A stretch of DNA of 64,000 nucleotides from a bacterium (GTDB lineage: Bacteria; Myxococcota_A; Bradymonadia; Bradymonadales; Bradymonadaceae): assembly GCA_030427705.1 (NCBI GenBank), contig JAUIBR010000009.1:1-64000 (forward strand). Direction: 5' to 3'. The notes beneath the pieces are model-generated. The model had not been told where the DNA came from. It ran no database searches and saw only the letters and a program-made list of their open reading frames with translations. The position numbers and the translations under genes were made by a program. Of the stretch, positions 32,329-41,095 are shown piece by piece (position 1 is the stretch's first letter; every line of letters starts with the position of its first letter).

Positions 32329-33261
32329 ATGACCTTCGCTTGCATCACCGTCGATCTGGACGGTTCCAACTGCTACCGCACCATTCATGGGTTGGATGAA
32401 CGCTCGTTTGACGTCGACCCGATGTACGCCATCGGCATTCCCAGAATGCTCAAGTTCTTTGAGGATGCCGCGATTCCATCAACGCTTTTTGTGATTGGCT
32501 CCGACGTCGAGGTCTCCGCGCATGCCGAGATTCTGCGTGGTGCACACGAATCCGGGCACGAGCTCGGAAACCACACGTTCCACCATCGGTATGACCTGCG
32601 AAGCCTGAACTTGGACCTGATTGAGGCCGATATTGCTGCTGGTGAAGACGCTATCGAGAGCGTTTCCGGCCGCCGGCCGTCGGGGTTTCGTGTCCCAGGT
32701 TATAATATCGATTCGGCCGTGTTGAGCATCTGCGAAGACCGCGGCTACACCTATGATTCCTCGCTGTTTCCATGCCCTTCGTACTATCTGGCCAAAGCCG
32801 GAATCATGACCACTCGGCGGCTCACTGGGCGGCCGAGCCGCTCATCGATGACACTACCTCAGACGTTGACGGCCCCCATCGCGCCGTACCGTCCAGACGT
32901 CGATGCGCCTTGGAATCGTGGCAGCGCTGCGCTCATTGAGATCCCCATGTGTCTGACACCAACGCTGCGATTTCCGGTCATCGGCACCAGCCTGCATCTG
33001 TTGGGCAAGACGGGGTTCGACGCCGCGCTGGGCGGACTTCAGAAGACCTACGACACGATTCTGAATCTGGAGTTTCATGCCATCGATTTCATGGATGCCG
33101 ACGACACAGGCGTCGGGGATTTGGTTGGCCTGCAGCCGGACCTCAAGGTGCCATGGCACCAGAAACGTGAGCTATACAGTTACGTTTTTGGAAGGCTTCG
33201 TGAGCGCTATGTGTTCTCGACGATGAGAGATGCAACCCAAGCTGTGGAGAGCGAACTTTGA
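32329..33261 (+). CDS. Polysaccharide deacetylase (NodB homology), cytoplasmic
   Basis: 310 residues. NodB motifs: motif 1 is ITVDLDG, the second Asp offset from the usual TFDDG as in DVE/DVD-type deacetylases; motif 2 is ELGNHTFHHRYDL, giving the HxxxH metal ligands; motif 3 is RRPSGFRVPGYN with the catalytic Arg. There is no signal peptide, so it likely acts on a cytoplasmic, lipid-linked or nucleotide-linked sugar, in contrast to secreted chitin or peptidoglycan deacetylases. Its ATG directly follows the TAG of the GT2 gene. It probably removes an acetyl group during assembly of a surface glycan. Confidence 0.85.
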   Translation: MTFACITVDLDGSNCYRTIHGLDERSFDVDPMYAIGIPRMLKFFEDAAIPSTLFVIGSDVEVSAHAEILRGAHESGHELGNHTFHHRYDLRSLNLDLIEADIAAGEDAIESVSGRRPSGFRVPGYNIDSAVLSICEDRGYTYDSSLFPCPSYYLAKAGIMTTRRLTGRPSRSSMTLPQTLTAPIAPYRPDVDAPWNRGSAALIEIPMCLTPTLRFPVIGTSLHLLGKTGFDAALGGLQKTYDTILNLEFHAIDFMDADDTGVGDLVGLQPDLKVPWHQKRELYSYVFGRLRERYVFSTMRDATQAVESEL

Positions 33262-33890
33262 GTGAGCGATACTTCAAGAAACATGGTCCCCGCACCGACC
33301 TCGGTGAATCGTTCTACCCGTTGCGACTGACGACACATGAACCGGCATTGTTGAACTCGATGACCGCCCTGACCGCGGCATTTGTCGCCGGCAGCGTGAT
33401 GCGAGAAGTTGCCAAGCGTGGCGGTTCAAAGATTGGCAGTGCGCCATTTCAAGAGATGCTAAATCACGTCGGACAGGCGTTGCCCGAGGACGTACGAAAT
33501 CATTGCAAGGCCGAAGTTGAAGGCGTGCTGGAATGGCTTGAGTACCCGCCCGAAGGTGAAGAGATCGAGATCCCCGAGCTTCGCGTGATGCGTGAGGCCG
33601 ATGTCGAGGCCAAGCTGACACTTGCCCAACAAGCCATCGAGAGCGAGCAAGACCTTGAGCTACAATACTACGACACCGAGACCGAGCGCTGGCCGCAACG
33701 CCGCGTAACTCCTGTAGCTGTCGACGCTGATGAGGCCCGGCTGAAAGTCGACAACGGCACGATGGAATTCTGGATCGATGCCGAGGATATCCGTTGGGTT
33801 ATGCCGGTCAGACGATTCGCGCGACCAGCGACGAAGCCACCCGCTGATGTATTGGAGTTTCCGTTTGGAACGAGTGCCAACGACGACTAG
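33258..33890 (+). CDS. Unknown protein, weak WYL-like C-terminus
   Basis: 210 residues with a TTG start that overlaps the TGA of the deacetylase (TTGA). There is no signal or membrane segment. The N-terminal ~110 residues are helical. Residues ~120-185 (LTLAQQAIESEQDLELQYY, then WPQRRVTPVAV and FWIDAEDIRWVMPV) follow the strand pattern of WYL ligand-sensing domains, but the WYL triplet is not present, so this is only a suggestion. It is the last gene of the sugar operon and may be regulatory. It shares its final four bases (CTAG) with the convergent gene. Confidence 0.6.
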   Translation: MSERYFKKHGPRTDLGESFYPLRLTTHEPALLNSMTALTAAFVAGSVMREVAKRGGSKIGSAPFQEMLNHVGQALPEDVRNHCKAEVEGVLEWLEYPPEGEEIEIPELRVMREADVEAKLTLAQQAIESEQDLELQYYDTETERWPQRRVTPVAVDADEARLKVDNGTMEFWIDAEDIRWVMPVRRFARPATKPPADVLEFPFGTSANDD

Positions 33891-35401
33891 AGCATGATCT
33901 CTTTGCCGTGCTTGTTCAGCATGGCGTCAACTCGATCGCTGAGCTTTTCGGCCTGCCGGTCCAACAGGCGAACCTGAGAGTCTTCATCTGCCGTCTTTCC
34001 TGGGAAGATATGGGGTCCCAAGACGTTGAAGTCCGCGGCTTTCACGGCTGTCACGTTTGACTGGCTAAACCGCTCCACCCAGCGCATGCGTCCTTTCACG
34101 CGCTTGGATTCACGTGTTCCGAATACGCCGACGGCCTGTTCCGTCCAGAGCTGGCCGTCACGCATGCTCACCGTTTCGCCGTACTCAGCCGATTTACGTG
34201 CGAACCGTCGGTAGTTTCCGGCGAGGTAGTCGAACACCATCATGCTCGACAGTTGGCGAGCAAGTCCGACGGAATCGGTGCCCTTCAGACGGCGGCTAAG
34301 ATTGTGATGGACCGCTGGGTCGCGTTTCTTCAATCGGGTAAGCGCCTTGGTCACTGGCATCTCTTTGAGCTCTTTGTCGGCATCCAAGAGTCGACGCCAC
34401 GCGCGATAGCGCTCAATTGGGAACTTAGAGAAGTGCTCCTTATTTGTGACCAACGCGCCTTGAACGACCTCGCCGTCCTTCGTCGCGAGCGCGTTGAACT
34501 TCTCCAACATCTCAGGCTGGCCAGGGAAAAGATCGGCGACTTCTTGCCATTTTATCGAGACCGCCCGCGCCTCACGAACTCCGAACTCACAAGCAATCAC
34601 GCGGCATAGTCGATATGCGGCGACCGGCGTCTGCCAGTCATCAGGAGCGTCGTCGGTCGATGGAATCCAAGACCAGGTCTTGCCCGCGATCGTCACTTCA
34701 AACTCAAATTTCTCGGGATCTGGCTGCTTAAGCTCAACATCTTTAGCCGAGAGTTTCTGCAGTTCCGGTGAAAACACGGGGTCCAACACGAAGGATTGAG
34801 TGTAGTTCGACATCGCGATTTCATTTTCGGGTGCATCCTTTAGAAGCTCCAACGAAAGCTCGCGCATTCGTGCGTGGTCCTTGGTCTCGGCCACATTCGA
34901 GAGGTAGATTTCGCGCTCCATGACGGTCAGTGGACCGATTGACTTCGCCTTGTCGAGATACGTCAACACACCCGCAGGCTCGACATTTGCGTCGAGGAAC
35001 ACAGCGGACTCTTCACGAAACTCCTTCGAGTTCACATCGATGGGGGCCAAGGCGCCCCAAAGCGCGGCATGACTGGCCTGCACCGCCGCTTCTCGCTCCT
35101 GCATGTTCTGGGTGTAGACGTAGCCACCAATCGCACCGGCAACCAAAACCAACGCTACCAAACCACCCACAAACGCCAGCCCACGACGCGCGTAGATTCG
35201 CTTTGGCGCTGAACCCTCGCTTCGTCGGTCCTCCACCAGCTGAGCGCTGGAAAGCTCGATGGGGAGGTTGTTTCGAATCGCATGAAGCAAGTCCGTCGTC
35301 ATGTACATCGCATCGATGACGATTTCCTTCGAGGCGTCCAACGCCTCTTTGCCGATCACGGTGATTTTGCGGTTGATTCTAGTGGTGTGTTTTGTGGCCA
35401 T
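33887..35401 (-). CDS. Single-pass membrane protein of unknown function
   Basis: 504 residues from the ATG at 35401 (GGAG 9 nt upstream); 15 earlier codons lack a site. A cytoplasmic N-terminal ~70 residues precede one helix (~74-96, GLAFVGGLVALVLVAGAIGGY), and the remaining ~400 residues are outside the inner membrane. This outer part is helical with TPR-like stretches. One region, around a Cys-containing AAYRLCRVIACEFGVREARAVS, resembles the formylglycine-sulfatase-like surface modules seen next to kinases, but I do not claim that family. The stop overlaps the convergent gene at CTAG. Confidence 0.65.
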   Translation of the reverse strand: MATKHTTRINRKITVIGKEALDASKEIVIDAMYMTTDLLHAIRNNLPIELSSAQLVEDRRSEGSAPKRIYARRGLAFVGGLVALVLVAGAIGGYVYTQNMQEREAAVQASHAALWGALAPIDVNSKEFREESAVFLDANVEPAGVLTYLDKAKSIGPLTVMEREIYLSNVAETKDHARMRELSLELLKDAPENEIAMSNYTQSFVLDPVFSPELQKLSAKDVELKQPDPEKFEFEVTIAGKTWSWIPSTDDAPDDWQTPVAAYRLCRVIACEFGVREARAVSIKWQEVADLFPGQPEMLEKFNALATKDGEVVQGALVTNKEHFSKFPIERYRAWRRLLDADKELKEMPVTKALTRLKKRDPAVHHNLSRRLKGTDSVGLARQLSSMMVFDYLAGNYRRFARKSAEYGETVSMRDGQLWTEQAVGVFGTRESKRVKGRMRWVERFSQSNVTAVKAADFNVLGPHIFPGKTADEDSQVRLLDRQAEKLSDRVDAMLNKHGKEIML

Positions 35402-35633
35402 GCTTCTGACTCCGGCTGTGTCGCATGATGTAGGTGCAACACCCATACCAACTTACAAAACGGTGTTTTTGGCCCAAATCAGCCCAAAACAGGGTCTTCG
35501 ATGCCCCGATCTGGCACGATCTGTGGCTGTGATGCCACGGCCGCAAAACCCCAAAACTTTTTCGCAACGGTGTCGGTGCCTCGTTCGATAACGCCCGTGT
35601 CCTGAGACAAAACCTAAAACACAGGAGGAAAAC

Positions 35634-36548
35634 ATGTCTGGACTACAAGCGATCGAACAACTGAAGGCCTCGGGCACGGAGGCACCCCATATCGAACCAA
35701 ATACTCAAGCAAAACTGGCCATCTTGGCGCTCGTGGATGCGGCCGCCGATATGCTCTTACCCGCCGATTCTCCCTGGACCCTCTCGTCGAAGATCTGCCG
35801 GCAGCTCGAACGGCAAACCGGGTTCCGCCCGCCGGGCGGCTGGGCAAATGTCGCTTCCATAGCGACCGCTGCTGGGTTTCTGACCGTTTCGCCGGATGGA
35901 TTCCGGGCAAATGTCACGCGGGATGAGTTGGAGAAACTCGACCCGCACGAGATCCGGCTCAAATGCTTGCGTGGGTTCACCGAATGGCTGGCGCCACCAG
36001 CGGTTGCGGCCGGGCTGTTCGTCTGTCTGGGCTTGCATCCGATGTGGGGTCTTCGGGTGGTGCAGGACCTCAAGAGCCCATTCTGCAACGGCCTGACCAA
36101 AGAGCATGAGCAGATGTTCCCCAAGGTGCAGCTTGAGTTGATTCGAAAGACCATCTTTGGCGCAATCTCATGCGTATTTGCCAGCCTGCGCGAGCTCGAC
36201 GCGACTCAGAGCTATCCCGTTGATGCGCTCGTGCCTGTCATCGTGGAAGCGTGTCGGTGCGCACGTGAGGTCGTCGGTGATAGTCAACCACCGGGGTCGA
36301 TGCCCGTGTATGTGGCGGATGCGAACGATTCGGAAGCCGCATTTCGTCGGGTCGCCGACGTGGCCATCATCGACTTGCTCGATACCGTCTTGGTCCCAGC
36401 TGGTGCGGCCATCCGGACCACCGACGGCGGGTTCATGATCGAGCGCGAAGCCTTCAATCGCCTTACGATTGGTGGTTTCACGCAACAACAGCAGGACGCC
36501 TGGTACGGTTGGATGATCTCCCCCGAACCCAGATTTCACGTGGCCTAG
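35634..36548 (+). CDS. Cytoplasmic protein of unknown function
   Basis: 304 residues with a very good ribosome site (AGGAGG 6 nt before ATG). It has no signal peptide; the only hydrophobic run (LAPPAVAAGLFVCLGLHPMWG, ~120-140) is short and probably buried. The protein is alpha-rich, with several Cys spaced along it (CRQL, CLRGF, CNGL, CRCAREV). No motif I recognise is present. It is divergent from the 33887-35401 membrane protein and ends convergently with the Ser/Thr kinase, sharing CTAG with it. Confidence 0.68.
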   Translation: MSGLQAIEQLKASGTEAPHIEPNTQAKLAILALVDAAADMLLPADSPWTLSSKICRQLERQTGFRPPGGWANVASIATAAGFLTVSPDGFRANVTRDELEKLDPHEIRLKCLRGFTEWLAPPAVAAGLFVCLGLHPMWGLRVVQDLKSPFCNGLTKEHEQMFPKVQLELIRKTIFGAISCVFASLRELDATQSYPVDALVPVIVEACRCAREVVGDSQPPGSMPVYVADANDSEAAFRRVADVAIIDLLDTVLVPAGAAIRTTDGGFMIEREAFNRLTIGGFTQQQQDAWYGWMISPEPRFHVA

Positions 36549-37684
36549 CCGGTGTGTTGGCGGAACAGCAGATAGATGACCGCCAACGACAAGACGATCA
36601 CGACGGCGAGCAGAACGCCGACGACGGAAAGGGGCGCAACTGCGGGTGCAACCGGACCTTGATTCTCTTCAGTCCGACCCAAAAACTCACCACTTCGGGC
36701 CGCTGCATTTTCAATCGGAGGATGCAGCGGTCTCAATCCTTCTTGGGGAGGAGGAATGTAGCGCGGGTGGTCCATCATCTGACGTTCGAGCCGACGAATA
36801 ATCAACTCAAGCCGGTCACGAACCGTCTTCGCATCCGGTGGCCGCATGTCGGGCTCTTTCTCCATAAGCTCCGCGGCGAGCTCGATAACAACCTCGGGTA
36901 CACGGTCGCCAACCAAAGTGTAGAGGTTGGGAAGATCCTCTAGCAGATGCGCCTGCATCACCTCGAAGTCGTTCTGCCCATCAAATGGCGGGCGTCCGGT
37001 CAACGCGGTGAACAGCATCACGCCAAGCGAATAGAGGTCCGATTGCGCACTCGGCGCCCCCAGCGTGACCAACTCAGGCGCGATAACCCCTGGCGTGCCA
37101 GGAACCTCGCCCGCCCGCGTCACACCGCCGTCATGCGTGAGCTGCTTGGCGACTCCAAAGTCAACGACCTTCACCAATACCCGACCGTCTCGGTGTTGGC
37201 AGATGAGGACGTTCTCGAACTTCAGATCGCGGTGGATGATGCCGTGATAATGGGCCTCAATTAGGGCGTCACAGACCTGGACAAAGACGTGCAGGATCTC
37301 AAGCAGCGAGAGCTTCAACTCCTCCAGTGCTTCACGGAACGTCTTGCCTTCAACAAATTCCATCGCGATGTAGACGAGCCCGTTCATGTCGCGACCGGAC
37401 TCAATCAGATTGACGATGTTTGGGTGTTGAAGCTTGGCTACGACCTGAGTCTCGTGCAGGAATCGCTGCATGAGGTCAGGATCCCGGGCCAACGTCGGTC
37501 GAATAACTTTCACCGCAACTGGCCTATTCACGGACAGTTGCGTGGCGCGATAAACGATGCCCATCCCGCCTTCGCTTAAGACCTCGTTCAACTGAAAACG
37601 CCCTTCTAACGTTCGACCCAGCAGATGCTCAGGCGCATCGGTGGGCCGCGTCGAAGGGCGTGATGTTGTCGCGGGAGTGCTCAT
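36545..37684 (-). CDS. Hanks-type Ser/Thr protein kinase with C-terminal membrane anchor
   Basis: 379 residues. The kinase core is complete: glycine loop LSEGGMGIVYRA (37-48), catalytic Lys59 in PVAVKVI, the HRD motif in IIHRDLKFENVLI, DFG in VVDFGVAKQL and APEL at the activation segment end. A Pro-rich linker leads to one C-terminal helix (LSVVGVLLAVVIVLSLAVIYLLF), so the kinase faces the cytoplasm with almost nothing outside. It lacks PASTA or sensory domains. It could phosphorylate partners read by the FHA protein and reversed by the PP2C protein in this window. It shares CTAG with the convergent gene. Confidence 0.93.
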   Translation of the reverse strand: MSTPATTSRPSTRPTDAPEHLLGRTLEGRFQLNEVLSEGGMGIVYRATQLSVNRPVAVKVIRPTLARDPDLMQRFLHETQVVAKLQHPNIVNLIESGRDMNGLVYIAMEFVEGKTFREALEELKLSLLEILHVFVQVCDALIEAHYHGIIHRDLKFENVLICQHRDGRVLVKVVDFGVAKQLTHDGGVTRAGEVPGTPGVIAPELVTLGAPSAQSDLYSLGVMLFTALTGRPPFDGQNDFEVMQAHLLEDLPNLYTLVGDRVPEVVIELAAELMEKEPDMRPPDAKTVRDRLELIIRRLERQMMDHPRYIPPPQEGLRPLHPPIENAAARSGEFLGRTEENQGPVAPAVAPLSVVGVLLAVVIVLSLAVIYLLFRQHTG

Positions 37685-37723
37685 GTCTAGAGCATGCCAT
37701 GGCAGTCGCCATGGCGCTACGCG

Positions 37724-38668
37724 TTATCGTCGGATCAAAAGACGCGCGTCCTTTTCGCCGTTGGCCAAACGCTTCGCACGAAGTTCAAACGCTTCCGAGC
37801 ACTGTGAGCGAAGATCGAGCTGAGTAGGCATCGCTTCGACACAAAGGTCGGTAAACTCCATCGCATTGAAATGACTGTCGCGCGCACGCACGACCAACCG
37901 GAGGTCGCGTGAGGTCTGCAAGTTGTACGAGATCCCCATCATCTTATCGACTTCATGGTTCAGGGCGATGGCTCCGGCGACCTCGACGAAGTTATCGCGA
38001 GTCCCTGAGTTCATGCGTGACTCGCACTCTTCCTGATATCTCCAGCGCAAGGCTTGATAGTTCTGCAGCGCCTCGGCTCGAGCATAAGCTTCGGTCCGCT
38101 GAGCGATTCCAAACTCCACCATCATTCCGGTGTGCATCACCTCACAAACGTTGGCTTCGCGGCGAAGCGACGTCTGATAAAGGCGACGCGCGCGGTCGAG
38201 GCTGTAGTTCTCGACCCAAAGGCCGGCCCAGGCGAGGTTGTTCTCAGTGGTTCCGTCGGTTGGCGTGAAGCGGTCGAGGCCAGTTTCCAGCGTGTCGATC
38301 GCATCGCGATAATCGCCCTGACGGATCTGGCTGTACGCCTTCATATTCGTGAGCGCCTCGCTGGATGGGAACTTGAGAAGCCCCTCACCTGCGATCGACT
38401 CACCGAGCCGCCAATCCTGACGATCGTGAAAACACTGGGTGTAGACGGCCCAATGCATTTCGGTCCAGTTTTTCTGCGGTCCAAGCCGCTCAGACACTTC
38501 GGTACAAGGTACCTCGTAGACGCCTACTTTGGCGCTTGCCTGTGTATTGGCCTTGTTGCAGTCAAACTGCAGATGGTGAGAGCAGAAGACGCTCAGGCCA
38601 AACATTGTGATGGACGCGACAGCCAATGCTGCCGGGTTTCGCCAGAAAATTCGCGGTGTGATCGCCAT
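37724..38668 (-). CDS. Membrane-anchored TPR-like protein
   Basis: 314 residues. An N-terminal helix (PAALAVASITMFGLSVFCSHH) likely acts as an uncleaved anchor. The rest is helical with TPR-like pairs (MKAYSQIRQGDYRDAIDTLE, then NNLAWAGLWVENYSLDRARR). Several Cys residues (C44, C56, C79, C179 or so) may form disulfides in the periplasm. TPR proteins mediate protein contacts, and no enzyme motif is present. It lies 40 bp upstream of the kinase gene on the same strand, so it may be co-transcribed with it and help in envelope sensing; that is inference. Confidence 0.7.
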   Translation of the reverse strand: MAITPRIFWRNPAALAVASITMFGLSVFCSHHLQFDCNKANTQASAKVGVYEVPCTEVSERLGPQKNWTEMHWAVYTQCFHDRQDWRLGESIAGEGLLKFPSSEALTNMKAYSQIRQGDYRDAIDTLETGLDRFTPTDGTTENNLAWAGLWVENYSLDRARRLYQTSLRREANVCEVMHTGMMVEFGIAQRTEAYARAEALQNYQALRWRYQEECESRMNSGTRDNFVEVAGAIALNHEVDKMMGISYNLQTSRDLRLVVRARDSHFNAMEFTDLCVEAMPTQLDLRSQCSEAFELRAKRLANGEKDARLLIRR

Positions 38669-38788
38669 GATATACCGTGGAATGGAGTTAACGTCTCAAC
38701 AGTATAGTGAACCGAAATGGCAACCTCAATACGTTGCCGCAAAGTGTTTGAACGACTATGCTGCCCATGACCCTTTCTAAGGAAAAAT

Positions 38789-40174
38789 GTGCGTTACGAT
38801 GTTGTAGTAATCGGAAGCGGCCCAGGCGGTGAAGGCGCGGCGATGACCGCGGCCAAAGCCGGGAAGAATGTGGCGATCATCGACCGAGTCAGTGAGGTCG
38901 GCGGCGGGTGTGTCCATTGGGGCACGATCCCCAGCAAAGTCCTGCGCCATTCGGTGATGGAATATGTCGACGTTGCTCGAAACCCAATGTTTCAAGGCGC
39001 GGCTGAGCATCTGGATATCGACTACCCACAATTGCTCAACGCCGCAAAGAGTGTCGTCGATCGACAAACCGGCATGCGGCGCCGATTCTATGAGCGAAAT
39101 GACGTCCGCTTCGTGGATGGGCATGCAACGTTCGTCGATGAACACACTGTGGATGCCATCAATGACGATGGTGCGGTTGAGCGCATCGAGGGTGAACAGT
39201 TTGTCATCGCCGTCGGCACACGCCCATACCGCCCCCGAGACGTCGAGTTCTCGCACCCACGGGTCTTAGACGCCAACAGCGTCCTGCAATTGGGTACAAC
39301 GCCGCACTCCATCACCATCTACGGCGCTGGCGTCATCGGGTGTGAATACGCATCTATCTTTCGCAACCTCGGCTGCAAGCTGAACCTGGTGAACACCCGC
39401 GATAAACTTCTGAGCTTTCTGGACGACGAGATCATCGACGCGCTCTCGTATCATCTGCGTGATCGCGGGGCGATTATCCGCCACAACGAGGAATACGACA
39501 AAGTCCTGGCGTTCGACGACCATGTCGAGCTTCACCTCAAGTCCGGAAAGGTTCTGAAGAGTGAGTATCTGCTTTGGGCGCAGGGTCGCTCGGGCAACAC
39601 CGATGGCCTTGGGTTGGAGAATGTCGGAATCGAGGTCAATTCCCGAAAGCAGCTCGACGTCAACGAGTTCTACCAAACCACAGCTTCACACATTTACGCT
39701 GTCGGCGACGTGGTCGGGTTCCCTGGTCTGGCATCTGCATCTTATGATCAGGGACGTTTCGCATCGACCCACCTCGTGACAGGTGAAATGAACCGACGAT
39801 TGGTCGACAATATCCCATCCGGAATTTGGACGAGCCCAGAGATTAGTTGCGTTGGTCCGACCGAACGTGAATTGACGGAAAAGAAGGTCCCGTACGAAGT
39901 AGGCCACGCACTGTTCCGAAGCCTCGCACGTGCACAGATTGTCCGGTGCCGCGTCGGCATGCTGAAGATCCTCTTCCATCGAGAAACGCTGGAGATCCTT
40001 GGCATCCACTGCTTCGGTTATCAGGCGTCCGAGATCGTGCATATTGGACAGGCCATCATGGCCCAAAGTGGCAAGGCCAACACCATCCGCTACTTCGCCG
40101 ATACGACCTTCAACTACCCAACGATGGCCGAGGCTTATCGTGTCGCCGCCCTGAATGGCTTGAATCGTCTATAG
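38789..40174 (+). CDS. sthA: Soluble (Si-specific) pyridine nucleotide transhydrogenase
   Basis: 461 residues, the family's usual length. It moves reducing equivalents between NADPH and NAD+. The FAD-binding motif is [10 protein letters not shown] and the SthA hallmark [13 protein letters not shown] has a single Cys; the redox disulfide of lipoamide dehydrogenases is absent, as expected. The NAD(P) Rossmann motif is [11 protein letters not shown], and the second FAD motif is [14 protein letters not shown]. The GTG start has TAAGGA 8 nt upstream. It stands alone, followed after 36 bp by the amidotransferase gene. Confidence 0.95.
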   Translation: MRYDVVVIGSGPGGEGAAMTAAKAGKNVAIIDRVSEVGGGCVHWGTIPSKVLRHSVMEYVDVARNPMFQGAAEHLDIDYPQLLNAAKSVVDRQTGMRRRFYERNDVRFVDGHATFVDEHTVDAINDDGAVERIEGEQFVIAVGTRPYRPRDVEFSHPRVLDANSVLQLGTTPHSITIYGAGVIGCEYASIFRNLGCKLNLVNTRDKLLSFLDDEIIDALSYHLRDRGAIIRHNEEYDKVLAFDDHVELHLKSGKVLKSEYLLWAQGRSGNTDGLGLENVGIEVNSRKQLDVNEFYQTTASHIYAVGDVVGFPGLASASYDQGRFASTHLVTGEMNRRLVDNIPSGIWTSPEISCVGPTERELTEKKVPYEVGHALFRSLARAQIVRCRVGMLKILFHRETLEILGIHCFGYQASEIVHIGQAIMAQSGKANTIRYFADTTFNYPTMAEAYRVAALNGLNRL

Positions 40175-40210
40175 TCTCGGCGCACAATAGGAATCCGAAG
40201 GGAGAGAGTT

Positions 40211-41074
40211 ATGTGCCGACTATTTGGGTTCCGATCCGTCATTCCAAGCCAGGTTCACCAGAGTCTGGTGAGCGCTGAAAACGCGCTTATGCTGCAGTCA
40301 AAGTCCCATCCAGACGGCTGGGGCGTAGCCTATTATGTTGCGGAAACACCACATGTCGTGAAGAGCGCGGATGGCGCATTGGACGACAACCTGTTCCGCC
40401 ACGTCAGCGGGGTCGTATCCTCCGAGACGGTGGTAGCGCACATTCGAAAAGCGACCCATGGCCACCTGTCGCTCATCAATTCACACCCCTTCCAGTACGG
40501 TCGATGGGTGCTCGCGCACAACGGCAATATCCCTGACTTCGAGGGCGTTCGAGAAGCGCTCATTAACAAGATTCCACCGATAAAACGACGCTTCATCTTG
40601 GGCTCCACGGACAGCGAAGTGTTGTTCTATCTGCTATTGGGCAATATGGCTCGCCGGTTTGAGCTGCACCGTCCGGGCTACCCTGTCGAAGAACTCGTCG
40701 ACGCAATTCGCGAGACCGTCGAAGAGATCGAAGAGTGCACCGGGTTGAAGTGGTCGGATGAAGACAACGAACTGTATCTGACCTTCATCATCACCAACGG
40801 CCAGACGATGGTCGCACACCAGGGTGGAAAAGAGCTGAAGTACAGCACACACAAGACCGAATGCCCTGAGCGTGACTTCTGCCCTAGCTTTGCGGACTCT
40901 TGCGAGAATCCTGTAACCAACGGCTTTGTGAATCATCTCATCGTCACGAGCGAGGAATTGCAGGGCCAAAACGTTTGGACCGACCTGGCTCCCGGCGAGA
41001 TCGTGGGCGTCGATTGGAAGATGCAATTTCGCAAGTTTGCAGGCCTCGACGTGCGGGCGCTCGCCACTGCATGA
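40211..41074 (+). CDS. Class II glutamine amidotransferase (YafJ/EgtC-like)
   Basis: 287 residues. The N-terminal nucleophile follows the initiator Met directly (MCRLFGFRS), as in Ntn-type class II amidotransferases. Supporting motifs are SHPDGWGVAYY, ATHGHLSLINSHPFQ and WVLAHNGNIPDF. It hydrolyses glutamine or a similar amide. A Cys-rich stretch (CPERDFCPSFADSC) is unusual and may bind a metal. No synthase partner is adjacent, so the acceptor substrate is unknown. GGGAGAG precedes the ATG. Confidence 0.9.
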   Translation: MCRLFGFRSVIPSQVHQSLVSAENALMLQSKSHPDGWGVAYYVAETPHVVKSADGALDDNLFRHVSGVVSSETVVAHIRKATHGHLSLINSHPFQYGRWVLAHNGNIPDFEGVREALINKIPPIKRRFILGSTDSEVLFYLLLGNMARRFELHRPGYPVEELVDAIRETVEEIEECTGLKWSDEDNELYLTFIITNGQTMVAHQGGKELKYSTHKTECPERDFCPSFADSCENPVTNGFVNHLIVTSEELQGQNVWTDLAPGEIVGVDWKMQFRKFAGLDVRALATA

Positions 41075-41095
41075 ACCCTAGCCACGGCGTGATTC

